Shown here piece by piece: positions 43,734-54,806 of a stretch of DNA of 64,000 nucleotides; position 1 is the first letter of the stretch; each line of letters begins with the position of its first letter. This stretch comes from Shinisaurus crocodilurus. Lineage: Eukaryota > Chordata > Lepidosauria > Squamata > Shinisauridae. The translations under genes and the position numbers were made by a program. The stretch lies in the NCBI GenBank assembly GCA_021292165.1, contig CM037877.1, positions 8,299,980-8,363,979 of the forward strand. The letters run 5' to 3'. Under the pieces are notes generated by a model. It did not search any database, was not told the origin of the DNA, and worked only from the letters and a program-made list of their open reading frames with translations.

Positions 43734-44081
43734 TAGCGATGTGTGCGGAGCTCGATTGGGGGGTGGAGGTCTGGCAAACTCTCTGGGCTCAGCTCCCCCC
43801 CACCCCGAGCTCTGCTCACCCTATCGGCTTCCCTAGCTCGACTCACATTCTCGCGAGCTGAGCCAGGGAAGCAACTTCTGGGTCCCTGGCACCACCTTGT
43901 TTGCGTAGAGAATGGCGTAAGAAGATATGTTAAAAACGGCTGTGATTTGCGCAAGTTACGCACATCGCGGCCACTTTTAACGTATCTTACGCCTTTTTCT
44001 ACATAAACAATGTAGCACTGGGAACCTGGAAGTCCGGCGAGTGCGCTGTGAGTCGGGTGGTGGGCGGATCGCCCACCCCTA
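43734..44081. mobile_element. Ac-like hAT element, GC-rich subfamily
   Basis: Ends TAGCGATGTGTGCGG and GCCCACCCCTA. GGGGGGTGGAGGTCTGG, TTCTCGCGAGCTGAG and GCGTAAGAAGATATG with its reverse ATCTTACGCC flank a core TTGCGCAAGTTACGC. Colinear with 36990. Confidence 0.75.
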
Positions 44082-44275
44082 ACCGGGAACACAGGTAGGA
44101 AATCAGGGTTCAGGGAACATAAGGGATTAAGGGGTCAAATATGGATTGACTATACTCACTATATACAAACCTCAGTAGTTATTTCTCTTTTAACTAGAAC
44201 GCCCCCCACCCCACTCCAGTCCCATGTTCAGCTCTGCTGCCCACTCTATTCTGGCTAGTACCTACAATAGTGAGG
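44082..44275. other. Unclassified spacer
   Basis: No gene and no named repeat. Confidence 0.3.
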
Positions 44276-44283
44276 CCATCGCA

Positions 44284-44371
44284 CAGTGTTCTCCAACGTA
44301 GCTACGCTGGCTGGGGCATGCTGGGAGTTGTAGGCCAAAAACATCTGGGGACCCAAGGTTGGAGAACACTG
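44284..44371. mobile_element. Hairpin hAT element, internally deleted
   Basis: CAGTGTTCTCCAACGTAGC at the left, GGTTGGAGAACACTG at the right. Flanks CCATCGCA (44276-44283) and CCATAGCA (44372-44379) match at 7 of 8. Only about 15 bases of the left arm remain. Confidence 0.88.
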
Positions 44372-44379
44372 CCATAGCA

Positions 44380-45062
44380 TATCATTCAGGAGGAATTGTA
44401 GGCTCTATATATTATTGCACCCCCTTTTTCTTGATTAGATGTATCATTGCAAGCACTGACTATTGCTGGCATCACGGAGGAACACTTTTTAGCCCTGGGT
44501 TGGGGTAGGAGGAAAGCTCCATGGGAAGACTGGATGCTGAGCTCCTGTTGCACCCCATAGAAGACTAGGGCACAGTGGGGACAAAATGCCGTAGTTGAGT
44601 CATCTCCTGCAGGCACCTCTTCAAAGTTAGGAATTCCCACTGTGGTCCATGGATGGTATAGAAAAGGCACACAGACAGAAGAGACCTTCAGGGATGCTAT
44701 GAGTAATACACTGTACTGAGTAACTTAACCTTTGCATGCATGAAAAACATTAATGATTTGTTCCACTCCTGAAGCCCAGCTGAGGCTGATTGGTCTGTAT
44801 ACAGTCTGGATGTGAGCTGTTTTAGCAATGCCGCTTAAAAGCGGCATGCAATTTCTTGGGCCTTCCGGAATCAAATGCTCCCATTAAAATAGTAGCATTT
44901 AAATATTGCCATTAGTCTGAAATAATTATGAGGCAATGCTCCTTCCGGCCATTTTGGACGAGCATGGCTCATGGTAATTTAGGACTCTTAGGCTTCCCAG
45001 CCATGCTGTTCTTGGATTTATTGTCATTTTTTCATATACTGAATATTTATATCTATCTGTCT
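44380..45062. other. Repeat-poor block, possible conserved non-coding DNA
   Basis: Around 44740-44990: AATCAAATGCTCCC, ATTTAAATATTGCC, ATAATTATGAGGC. A small perfect hairpin TGCCGCTT/AAGCGGCA lies at 44829-44846. No gene is seen. Confidence 0.3.
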
Positions 45063-45063
45063 A

Positions 45064-45076
45064 TATACACACAGAT

Positions 45077-45101
<25 letters not shown>
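45064..45101. repeat. (CA)n microsatellite
   Basis: Nearly pure CA repeat preceded by a mixed TA/CA run. Confidence 0.95.
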
Positions 45102-45107
<6 letters not shown>

Positions 45108-45279
45108 GTTACAGTCTTCAAAGTAAGGATATTAATTGAAAAATGTGACTTGGGAAATGTGGAACAGAGATACAAGCCAACATACCAATGTACGAAACCT
45201 GGTCCTCGGTAAAAGATTGTGCGGGTAGACTGACACCAACTTGAGGCACACGCACGGAGTGGCATCCACCCAGCCATGA

Positions 45280-45790
45280 CCAATGTTACGAGCACCTGGT
45301 GTAGGGCACGGCTGAAGGGCGGTAAAAGATGGGAACGCGGCTGCCGGGCCCCCAACCTCTGCCTTGCGCAGCGCTGACCCACACTGGGGCACCGCCGGGT
45401 GGCATCCCTTCTCCCGTCGTGTCGCTTCCGGAGCCCCGCCCGCGTTGTTTTGGCGGGAGGAACCAGGGCAACAGGGCTTAAACAGCCCTGTTGCCATGGT
45501 TTCCCCGGCAAAAAACAGCGCGGGGGTCCCGTCACGTCACTTCCTCCTCCTCCTCCTTGGCGGCGGCGGCGGCAGCAGCAGCAGCAGCAGCCGCCGCCAG
45601 GGCGGGGGGAGGGTAGGTTGGTGGTGGCGGCGCAGGGTTTTGTTTTTTTTCAGAGCAGGGCTGCTTTGGAGAGGGGCCCCCACTAAATATTATTTCGCCT
45701 GGGGCGCCAAACTGCCCTGCACCGGTCCTGATTGTGGGCCTGTTTTGGGGTAGGGGCCTGGAGCTGCAGCTCCAATAGCCCCTATCTTAA
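45280..45790. other. GC- and CpG-rich block with hAT-type ends
   Basis: CpG-dense with GGCGGCGGCGGCGGCAGCAG runs and (TCC)n. GCACCGGTCCTG at about 45719-45730 matches the right end of the 63243 hAT element, and TTAATCCGGCCCTGA at about 45788-45802 is another such end. I read it as transposon debris rather than a promoter island. The palindrome TGGAGCTGCAGCTCCA lies at 45759-45774. Frames of 121-160 codons are composition artefacts. Confidence 0.4.
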
Positions 45791-45944
45791 TCCGGCCCTG
45801 ATCCCACCCAGTCATCCAATCTCCATAACTGGAAGTTATTTCATGTGGGTGATGTTATCAGCACACACCTAGAAGCAGCATGTTTATCTTTGATGATTCC
45901 ATGCACATAGTTTTCAAACAGAATGTGATGCAAGATTCATATTC

Positions 45945-46330
45945 CAGATAGAGACAGACAAATCTGTCAATTTCTGCTTCTCTCAGTTTCTCATTTTCCG
46001 AGTCTTAATTTTGGTTTGTCCCAAACTTTGAGATTTTTTTAAAGTTTCCATGAAAATATGCATGTGTTTTTATGTCCACATCTCTTAATACATGCATCGT
46101 TTGTGCGCAGTTTTGCGTTACACATTTTTGCAAGCAATTTCCTAATATAATGCATTTTAATGCTATTTCCACCGACATACACATTTTTATGTGCACTTTC
46201 CCCATATATACTCATTTTGGTACATAGTTCTTTTGATTGGATAACTCCACTGCAGAATTCAGAGAAATGTGGATTTTGAAGGATAACAGAGTTTCAGTTC
46301 ACACATATTGGTTCTATAGTGCAAAGTTAG
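45945..46330. mobile_element. Possible Ac-like hAT element
   Basis: AGATAGAGACAGACAAATC start and interior words TTTGTGCGCAGTTTTGCG, ATGTGCACTTTCCCC; ends are eroded. Confidence 0.35.
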
Positions 46331-46495
46331 GAAAGCTCATTTGGAAATGCAAAGAGAACCAATTTCTTCCCCATTCCAGACAAGTATTTCAATGATGACC
46401 ATGATGATGACTTCACACCAGTGTGCATGGTGCTTTATACCATACTCTTCCAGCAGATAGGAGACCCTTAGACTCTGGCCACTAGAGAGAATAAT

Positions 46496-47182
46496 GATCT
46501 ACTTTTTCCTAATCTGCCCCTACCTTCCTAATAATCTGCTCCCATCATGCCTTGGTCTCCTCTCACCTAGACTACTGTAATGCACTCTACGTGGGGTTAC
46601 CCTGGAAGACGGTTTGGAAGCTACAGCTGGTACAGAACGTGGTGGCTCGCCTGGTTAAGGGCAGCTGCCAGCGTGATCACATCATTCCAGTGCTTAAGGA
46701 GTTGCACAGGCTATCAGTTGCTTGCCGAGCCGAATTCAAGGTGTTGGTTTTAACCTTTAAAACCCTACACGGCTTCGGTCCAGTTTATCTCAAGGAGCAC
46801 CTCCAGCAACATCAAGTAGGTCACTCAACAAGATCTGACACAGAAGGCCTTCTCCTTGTCCCATCAGCCAGAGCAGCCAGGCTGGTGGGGACTAGGAAGA
46901 GGGCCTTCTCTGTGGCAGCCCCCAAGTTATGGAACTCCCTCCCTAGTGGCCTTCACCTTGCCCCCTCCATGATGAGCTTCCACCGCGCATTAAAAATGTG
47001 GTATTTCAGGCAGGAATATGGGGTGGGTTAGAATTTTTTTTAAAAAATAAAATTATACTGTTTTAATTGTGTTATGTCTGTTTTATTATTGTATTGTTGG
47101 AATGTACATTGCCCAGGGTGGCTGGGTGGCTGGCCAGATGGGCAATAAAAAAAATGTAATCAATAAATAAATAAATAAATAA
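46496..47182 (+). mobile_element. L2 LINE 3' part, sense
   Basis: RT C-terminal frame, short 3' UTR, an 8-bp stem (ATTGCCCA at 47108-47115 with TGGGCAAT at 47139-47146), then AATAAATA repeats. Colinear with the antisense copy at 24944. Confidence 0.92.
46552..47031 (+). pseudogene. L2 reverse transcriptase C-terminal fragment (159 codons open)
   Basis: Reads MVSSHLDYCNALYVGLPW, LQLVQNVVARLVKGSCQRDH, VLKELHRLSVACRAEFKVLV and RKRAFSVAAPKLWNSLPSGL before its stop. The LDYCNALY block marks the end of the RT domain, so this copy reaches slightly further 5' than the one at 25093. No catalytic box. The first Met is internal to the original protein. The uninterrupted frame implies a recent insertion. 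Confidence 0.9.
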
Positions 47183-47222
47183 TCTCTGTCATGGGCAGGT
47201 TGGAAATGTGGGCAGCTACACC

Positions 47223-47564
47223 TAGGGATGTTGGAAAAACCTGCAATGGATTAAAATGAATTTGGATTTCTTCGTATGAATCTGACCTGCGGATTCTGGA
47301 GCAGGCTGGCTTTTTTGGAGTCTTGCAGATTCTTTGGACTTGCAGATCAGGTTTGGGTTTTTTTTGTATTGTTTGTTTGTGTACTTTTGGGGGAGGGATA
47401 TGCACAAGTGTGCATCTAATGTGCATTTGCAAGCAGCCAGGAACAAAATTGTTCTACATCCTTAAAAAGAACCCATTTCCACCAATGAGCAGACAATAGA
47501 ATGAATGATGCCTGACAATCTGCAAAACAGATGGAACAGATTTAACAAAATTCAGACGTCTCTA
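47223..47564. mobile_element. Ac-like hAT element
   Basis: Ends TAGGGATGTTGG and GACGTCTCTA. ATGAATTTGGATTTC, ATGAATCTGACCTGCGGATT and GATGCCTGACAATCTGC match both arms of 14411-15167; this copy lacks the nested CR1. Confidence 0.75.
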
Positions 47565-48819
47565 GTCTAGCCTACTTCCAAATCTAGTCACAGGTGCCTT
47601 GAAATCAGTTGCTGGAGCTGGGGGCTGTACAGTCTGGAGCCTGACATGAAGAAAGCAGAAGGTACTACTGTGTTGCCCAGGCAAAGTCCAAAGGCCAATC
47701 TTCTAGCAATGAAGCAATACAAATGCACATTTCCTGGCTTGGCTCAGAATTTTCTGGGTCTGGCCGTAAATTGCATTTGGGTCTGTGCTTGGGGGTGCGA
47801 GTTTGGTAAATCCATTTTTTTAAAAAAATGGAGTGAATTTCTAATCTATCCCCAACCTCTCTCTGCCTAATGGCAGGGCCAACATTGGTGGGATAAGCCT
47901 TCTTCCGACTGAGGAAAGCATCAGCAGCACCTCCAAGTGAGGATTGGGCAGGATGTCAGTAGACACTTGTGGAGCTTCCGAGACAATGTAAGCCAGGAGC
48001 AGCGTAAAGTGTCTTTTAAAATTATGCTTCTGTGCCGCTTTGTCACGCTGATGGTTTAACAATGAAATCCAGCGCCCAGAGGGCCCTTATGTTCTTAAGA
48101 CAGAAAACTGATGAAATGTGAAGTTCAAAGCACAAACTACCTTCTCTCCCCCCCCCCCCACCCCAACTGTAATATTGGCTAATGGGTAAAGAGATAAAAC
48201 ACATATGATGTGACACAGTCTTACCTAAAACGATTCCTTCAGGAGCGCTTGGCCTTTTCTTAATGAGACTGCCACTTGTGATAATAAGATTTGGAAAGAC
48301 GGTTTATTTATTTGTTTATTTATTAGAGGGCATAATTGTTTAACTTAATTTACAGGCAGCGTTGCTGAGGGACATAGGAGGAAAAAGGGAAAAAAAAAAC
48401 CAACATTTCCCTCTTCCTTCTCCACTTTCACTTCCCAGGAGGACTTGGTACGCCTGCTTAGGGGAAAGGCGCTCAGAATACGGAGTGTTTTGGTAAACAA
48501 TGACTTTCCCCAGGTATGCAAACTGATCTCGTAGAAGTAGTAGGCGAAAGGGAAGCACAGTTTCCCGGGCATGTGCACCCTGCAGTGAAGATCCAAGAGG
48601 GGAAACATGAAGCAGAATACTTTTGTGCCCTAGGGACTCAAATGTTTTAATGCTTCATAAAGAACGCAGGGTTGCACAAGATTACACATTGGGAGCATTC
48701 TTTCCTAGAGATACACACACCCGATGGTGCAAAGACATTTGACCATAATATATGGGCTGTAGTTGGCCAAGTCTTCACCCCAATGTTGCTTCCCAGATGG
48801 CTTTGCCTCACTTTCCCTT
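47565..48819. other. Unclassified stretch, partly repeat-poor
   Basis: About 48200-48620 carries TTTCTTAATGAGACTGCC, TGATAATAAGATTTGG and TAATTGTTTAACTTAATTTAC and is repeat-free, a possible regulatory island. A C-run lies at 48152-48161. No gene. Confidence 0.3.
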
Positions 48820-48828
48820 CCCTTGGAC

Positions 48829-49282
48829 TAGGGTTACATGAAAATCTGACTCCTGTTTTCAAATCACGCAAACATGTTCCATTCCCTTGGACTAGGGGTA
48901 CATGAAAATCTCATTCCTGTTTTCAAATTATGCAAATGTGTTCCACTCACAACCCTGAACATGAATGTGACCAAGAATGCAATTCTCAGGATTTCCCCCC
49001 GCAATTTCCCAAACTTGCATTCATGTTCAAATGTGCGTATTTGCACAAGTGCGCATTTCCCCCAAATCTGCATTTTCACACTTTAGCCTATGGGGGGAAA
49101 TACACATTTCCAATTGGGAAAACTGCACTTTTAGAAATGCGAATGTTTCCAATTGAAAATACATATTCTTCCCAATGGAAAAAAGACACACATTTGGCAA
49201 TCCAAACTGAGGCAAACTGAGCTGTGAGGAGGAATTTGGAGAACCTCACTGAGCTCAAACATCACATGCTTGCCCATCCCTA
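48829..49282. mobile_element. Ac-like hAT element, left end duplicated
   Basis: Left end TAGGGTTACATG at 48829 and again TAGGGGTACATG at 48893; right end TTGCCCATCCCTA. The interior has GCCTATGGGGGGAAATACAC and CATTCCTGTTTTCAAA, the reverse of 34608-35058. Confidence 0.75.
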
Positions 49283-49345
49283 CCCTACCTTAGGCCCTGC
49301 CTCCTATTCTTCTTGGGACCATGACCTCTGCCTGTGGCCTCCTAC

Positions 49346-49556
49346 TAGGGGTATATGAGGATTTCATTTTTGCTCACAAAACACGCAAGCGTGCCATGCT
49401 TGCATCTTCGAATGCAAGCACGAATGGGGGAACATGTCTCCCAAAAATGTCTGTAAATTGCCAAACATGTGTTCTTATCTGATTTGCACAACATTCCCTG
49501 TTCAATTTGCACAAAGTTCCTAATTTTGCACATATTTCCCCCGTAGCCTAAATCAG
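49346..49556. mobile_element. Truncated Ac-like hAT element
   Basis: TAGGGGTATATGAGGATTTC start, GCTCACAAAACACGCAAGCG, AATTTGCACAAAGTTCC and CCCGTAGCCTAAAT; the right third is missing. Confidence 0.6.
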
Positions 49557-49569
49557 CTTTGCTTTAGTC

Positions 49570-50058
49570 CAGTGATGGTGAACCTTTTTGTGCCCGAGTG
49601 CCCAAACTGCAACACAAAACCAACTTATTTATGTCAAAGTGCCTTAAATTTGGCAGGCAGGAGGAGGGGGCACTAGCTAATCAGCGCCCCGCTCTGTCTC
49701 AGGGCATGGCTCTTCACCGGGCACGCAAAGATTTGGGCACATGCGCACTGTGCTTCTGAGCTGTCTGTTCAGTTAGAAGGAGGGCTGGGCGCCTGCGCAG
49801 TCCGCTTCTGGGGGTGGAGATGTTGGAGTGTGCCTGCCTGTGGAGGCCAGCGAGGAATGAGTAGAGAGGAGTTACTATGGAAACCGGACGCTGAATGCAG
49901 AAGGGGACAAGTCTTTTCGCGATCTGGCAACCAATGGCTCGAGTGCCCACAGAGAGGTCCCTGCGTGCCAGCAGTGAGCTCAAACAGGAACAGGAACTGG
50001 GCACAAGATAAGCAGTGAGCCAATATCTGGGTAATCCTGGTAATCCTGAACATCACTG
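49570..50058. mobile_element. hAT-type element (CAGTGATGG ends)
   Basis: Left CAGTGATGGTGAACCTTTTT, then GTGCCCAAACTGCAACACAA and TTATTTATGTCAAAGTGCC, a familiar non-autonomous hAT layout. Right end GAACATCACTG is a short inverted match. Flanking 8-mers agree at only 4 positions. Confidence 0.55.
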
Positions 50059-50545
50059 GTTTGCCCCTCCCTATGCTCCTACCCTCTGTCCCTTCAGTCC
50101 CTTTAAACTGTACTCTATCCCTGTGACCATGTTAGTGGGATGTCTGGCAAATTCTCCACATTTTGGGTGTGGAGAGCAGTGCCTTCTCTGCAGTGGCATC
50201 ATAGTTGTAGAATTGACTCCCTTAACAGGTTCTCTTGGCATCTTTGTTTTACAGTGCTTGGCGCTGTCTAAATGTCTGTGCACGTGTGTGTATATACATG
50301 TTTTGTTTTGTTTTTTAGTTTTCTAGTCACAGCTTTTAGCTCTCTCCCCCTCCCATTTTTTTTTTTTTTAATGGAGCCTTTTTATCATTATAGTTTTGGT
50401 TTTATAGGGCTTTCCATTACATCTTGGTCTGTGAATCTCTGTCATACTAGGCTCAACGTGATGAAGCTTCTAACACTGAGTGGCTGAGCTGGTGTGATGG
50501 AACAGAACACTAACAACATTTCCAAATGCCCAAGGACCATGGCTG
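50059..50545. other. Unclassified spacer
   Basis: T-run at about 50358-50370. No gene is seen. Confidence 0.3.
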
Positions 50546-50790
50546 TCATAAGAACATAAAAAGAGCCCTGCTGGATCAGACCAAAGCAATATCTCTCATC
50601 TAGGATCCTGTTTCCCACAGTGGCCAACCAGATATAATGTTTTTGTTAGCCCAAAAACAGAGCATGAGGGCAATAGTCCTCTCCTGTTGTTGTTCTGCAG
50701 CAATGGTATTCTGAGGCATGATGTCTCTAATCCTGGAGGTTAATATAAACATCATGACTAGCAGACATTGATAACCTAGTGCTGAAAAAA
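50546..50790 (-). mobile_element. CR1 3' end, antisense
   Basis: CATAAGAACATAAAAAGAGC, CTGCTGGATCAGACCAAAGC, CACAGTGGCCAACCAGAT and TAATCCTGGAGGTTAATA, colinear with the other antisense CR1 copies but more decayed. Confidence 0.78.
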
Positions 50791-52195
50791 GTGGAAATAT
50801 TGCTTCATTTCCTCCACGATTTGGAAACCATGGTTCTATTAATTCAGCCTAAAATCATATTAAGCCTTTTTTTTCTTCTTCTTTTTTTGCAGCAGTTGCA
50901 TCACAATACTGACGCATGTTCTTCTTGTGACCAGCTACAATCCTGAGATCCTTTTCACATACATGAAAGGAAAAGCACTCTGTACAACATTCAGCAGGAA
51001 AAGCAATGGGGGATCCATAGCACATTGGCTCCAGGTAACTCAGGCATATCAGAACCAGGTAAAAGACCAGGTAAATCAGAACTCCAGAATCTGGGAAGAA
51101 ATTCCGATGCGGAGAATGCCAGAAGCATCCCTGCTCAAAGGCTAATGGCACCAAGAGAGATGCCACTTTTATCCCACCCTCCAAAAATGGATCTGGTGAT
51201 GGCTGATGTGAATTTGGACATGTTCCTTGCCTTGTTTCTTTGTTTTGATTTAGAAGCACATTTATCTAAATAGGGTTGTTTTTCTCCTGAAGTTATTGTT
51301 CTATGTGGGAACAAAACAAAAATCTTCCTGTTAAGAAATCTAATTATATGTTTGAATTATTGAACTTTTTTTGTAAACAAATTCCTTTTTTCTCCCCCCA
51401 AGAATCTGATCGTTAGAGTCTTTTGTCAACAAAGCAAATATGGGTTTTATATTTCTAAGCCCTAGAACCACCAAATTCTAATTGCCAGCTTCATTATACA
51501 GAAAAGTATAAGTGTAACAATCAAGGGCCTTATTACACATTCATAATTGGGTTTCATTGCGACTTATGAAAACATAAACTGTCTTAAACACACTTGCAGA
51601 AAATGTCACATCATCAAATCAACACTTTTATTATACAGAAGTAATTGTGTTTCAAGACACCCGACATATGTTGTTGAAACAATCAAAACACAACAAAATC
51701 CATCCGAGTTCGAATATGATTGAGCGGTTTTGGCAGCCCTTGAATGTTGGAAAGTTTTGCAACAATTTGCATGAGATGAAACTATGTGCTTGTAGCAGTG
51801 AGAAGAGCTATGCTCACTATTGATAAAGTTCCATGGTAAGTCACTTCATACAAACCTAGATCGACTTTCTGATGTGAGAATGTAGTAAGCCTTATTCATC
51901 CCTCTCAGTCTATTCTTTATTTATTGTTTAATTATATGTTTAATCTGCCTAATAACCAATGTTTTCTGGGTGGATTAGTCCTTACCTTCAAGACGAGAGA
52001 AAATAGATTCAAGATTATCTTGACAGGTTGGGAGAATGGGGCCAAAACTAATGAAAGGATTTCTCAACAGAGCTAAATGTAACATTTTACATTCATGTAG
52101 GAGAGATCAGGTGTAGAAATACAGGTTGGGTGATACCTGGCTTGATAGAAGTACATGTGAAAATATATATGGAGTTTAGTAGACCAGAATGTAAA
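50791..52195. other. Long unclassified stretch
   Basis: No gene, no recognisable repeat. The 134-codon minus-strand frame at 50855-51259 has no domain I recognise. Confidence 0.3.
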
Positions 52196-52199
52196 CATA

Positions 52200-52942
52200 A
52201 GTCAGCAGTATCATATGACAGCTAAAAGGGCTAATGCAATTCTAGACTGCTTCTCTAGGCCTCTCACCATGTTTGTCATCCTTCTCTGGACACATTCCAG
52301 TTTGTTGATATCCCTTTTAAACTATGGTTGCCCAGAAACTGCTACAATGTACCAGATTGCAAGATGCATTGCATTCTCATTTGGTCAGACCTCGCCTGGT
52401 GAACTTCATCAATTTCTGGGTAAGCATAGTTTAAGAAGGATATTGTCAAACTGGAATGTGTCCAGAGGAGGATGACAAAGATGGTGCGAGATCTGGACAC
52501 CAAATCCTATGATGATAAGTTGAAGGATTTGCATATGTTTAGTCTGCAGAGGAGATGATAACGACACAATATGATAGCCATCTTTTGATTATTGGAAAGG
52601 GTTGTCACATCAATGATGGGGCAAATTTGTTTTCTGTTGCTCCAGAAGGTAGGTCCTGAAGCAATGGATCCAAATTACAACAACAAAAGGGATTTTGACC
52701 AACTATTAGGTATGAGCTGTTCAATAGTGGAACAGACTGCCTTGGAATGTGGTGAACTCTCCTTCGTTGGAGGTTTATGAGCAGAGGACAGATTTCTTCC
52801 TAATTTAGGGATGATGCAGCAGTAGATTTCCTGCATCACCAGACAGTTGGACTCGATGATTTCTGAGATCCTTTCTGATTCGGTGGTCTTGTCCCATCCT
52901 ATCTTTCTGATTCGGTGGTCTTGTCCCATCCTATCTTTCTGC
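52200..52942 (+). mobile_element. CR1 LINE with an internal inverted segment
   Basis: Sense CR1 on both sides (GTCAGCAGTATCATATGACA; TTGGTCAGACCTCGCCTGG; GTTGGACTCGATGATTTCTG). Between 52250 and 52341 lies an antisense CR1 segment that is an inverted copy of 52410-52501 in the same element. The end (52872-52941) has a 32-base unit repeated 2.2 times. Frames are broken. Confidence 0.85.
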
Positions 52943-53284
52943 CCTTATCTTCAACATACCCCTGACTATAGCCTTTGGGTTTTTTCCCCCCCAACTCTAT
53001 CACTCACCTGATCTATTAAACCCTTCCCATTGTCTCCTGTTCATTTCTATGCCTGCAGCCAAGTACTTGAACACAATGCAGCAACACATCTATTGCCCAC
53101 TTCAAGTCCTCCTCAAAACCTGCATTTCCCTTTGTCTTAACAGATTAATATTTATCCACAATTGTAATATTTGTTTAACATTCACACCTTACTTTGTATC
53201 TTACCCTTTTTTCCATGGCTTGAAATAAATGTTATGAAAGGTTGGTGTGGGGTTAAGTCATACCAGAAACTTGGTGGTGGCTTC
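52943..53284. other. Unclassified spacer
   Basis: No gene and no named repeat. Confidence 0.3.
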
Positions 53285-53395
53285 ATAGGGATGTATGAGA
53301 CATTTGTTTCAGTTCATTTTTGATCAGGTTTTACTGAGTTTGCACCTTCCACACACCTTTAGCACTCTGTTGAAACAGGGATTATTTTAAATCTA
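53285..53395. mobile_element. Truncated Ac-like hAT element
   Basis: TAGGGATGTATGAGACATTT, CAGTTCATTTTTGATCAGG and GAGTTTGCACCTTCC match 57972-58040. Confidence 0.6.
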
Positions 53396-53505
53396 TAACT
53401 AGCAGCAATGCCTTTCCCCCATTTTTTTTACTCTAGAGTAGGTACAGGGCCCATTATCTGGATCTTAACCCCCCTACCGCCCATGTTAGGGTCCCAATCC
53501 AGATA

Positions 53506-53549
<44 letters not shown>

Positions 53550-54662
53550 ACCAAAGTGAACACAAACATGATGGGGAGGGAGATACAGCTGCTAGATACA
53601 GATTTAAAATAATGCCTGCTTTGCCCATGACTTCCAGATTTACATGCTACAAAATTCAAATTTGAATATGTATGAGGAGGAGGAGGAGGAGGAGGAGATC
53701 AATCACTCTTTCAGTCCCATAATGATTTTTGAAGACCTCCCTAATCCTTCCTTAAATTTGGATTACATCTTGATCAACATGAAACATTCCCTGGTGTAAT
53801 AATAATAATAATACAAAAATAGAAAACGAATTTGGGATAAGGTTCTTTATAGTAAGACATGGATCTTCTTCTGGCAGCACTCAGGTTCTGGCTCATCTTA
53901 GCCTATAATATGGCTCTGTGAGATATAAATGTGTGACTTTTTTTTTTTTTTTTTTAAAGAGAAGCCCTTCCTGGCTGGTGCAGCTCCATCACTTATGCAT
54001 TATAGACTTTTGACTCAATTGCAGTATAATCTCATAGGAATTTGTTATGCATCCTTTATATAAAACAGTATGTACCTTCCACAGAAAACATCAGAAGGTG
54101 GTTAATAGAGATGTTAAATTATTATTGGTTGAAAGAAACCCAATGCCGTAGAGTAATCAGGTTCTGCTTTCCCCCTGCATGCTTTGTATAGCATCTATAA
54201 TATATACAATTAATAGCACACATACATCAATCTCGAAGCATATCTCAACAAAGTCTGCCTGGATGTTCGACGGACTGATATATAAAACATGTGGAGACGA
54301 GCGAAAATGTCATGGGAGGGCAAATTACAAATACCTGGCGAAGAGTTGATGGATAACTGGAGGGGGGGGTACACTGTTTGCCTCAGAGCCAGCAACAAGA
54401 TTTGGCTTTAAAGTTCAAAGTATAATACTCACAGAGATGTATTATCCTATACCAGAGAGGGAAAACTGAAAATAATGTGTGTGGGGTGGGGTGGGGTGGA
54501 GTGGAGTGAGGAATGTCAAGCAAATAAGCCTCATTGTCAGAGCAAAGGCAGAACTTTGGATGGACTCACCCGAATCCAGTCCCTAACCCCAAGGCCAGTG
54601 ATCTGAGTGAGCTGGGAGAGATGGAGTGTACAGCAACATGCAGATGCAATGCTCTGTTGAGC
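53396..54662. other. Unclassified stretch with microsatellites
   Basis: (CT)n(CA)n at about 53509-53552, (GGA)n at about 53675-53698, (AAT) near 53797-53812 and a T-run at 53938-53957. No gene. Confidence 0.4.
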
Positions 54663-54670
54663 AGGTAAAG

Positions 54671-54806
54671 CAGTGCTCTCCAAGCTTGGGTCCCCAGATG
54701 TTGCTGGACTACAGCTCCCAGAATCCCTTGCAATTAGCCATGCTGGCTGGGTTAGCTGGGAGCTGTAGGCCAGCAACATCTGGGGACCCAAGCTTGGAGA
54801 GCCCTG
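54671..54806. mobile_element. Hairpin hAT element, full length
   Basis: CAGTGCTCTCCAAGCTTGGG at the left, and GGACCCAAGCTTGGAGAGCC plus CTG at the right. The arms are inverted copies with few changes. A perfect 8-bp duplication AGGTAAAG flanks it (54663-54670 and 54807-54814). Confidence 0.93.

Noticed and set aside
45053..45753. 121-160-codon frames on both strands
   Set aside because: Caused by CpG-rich and microsatellite sequence; low complexity and no domain.
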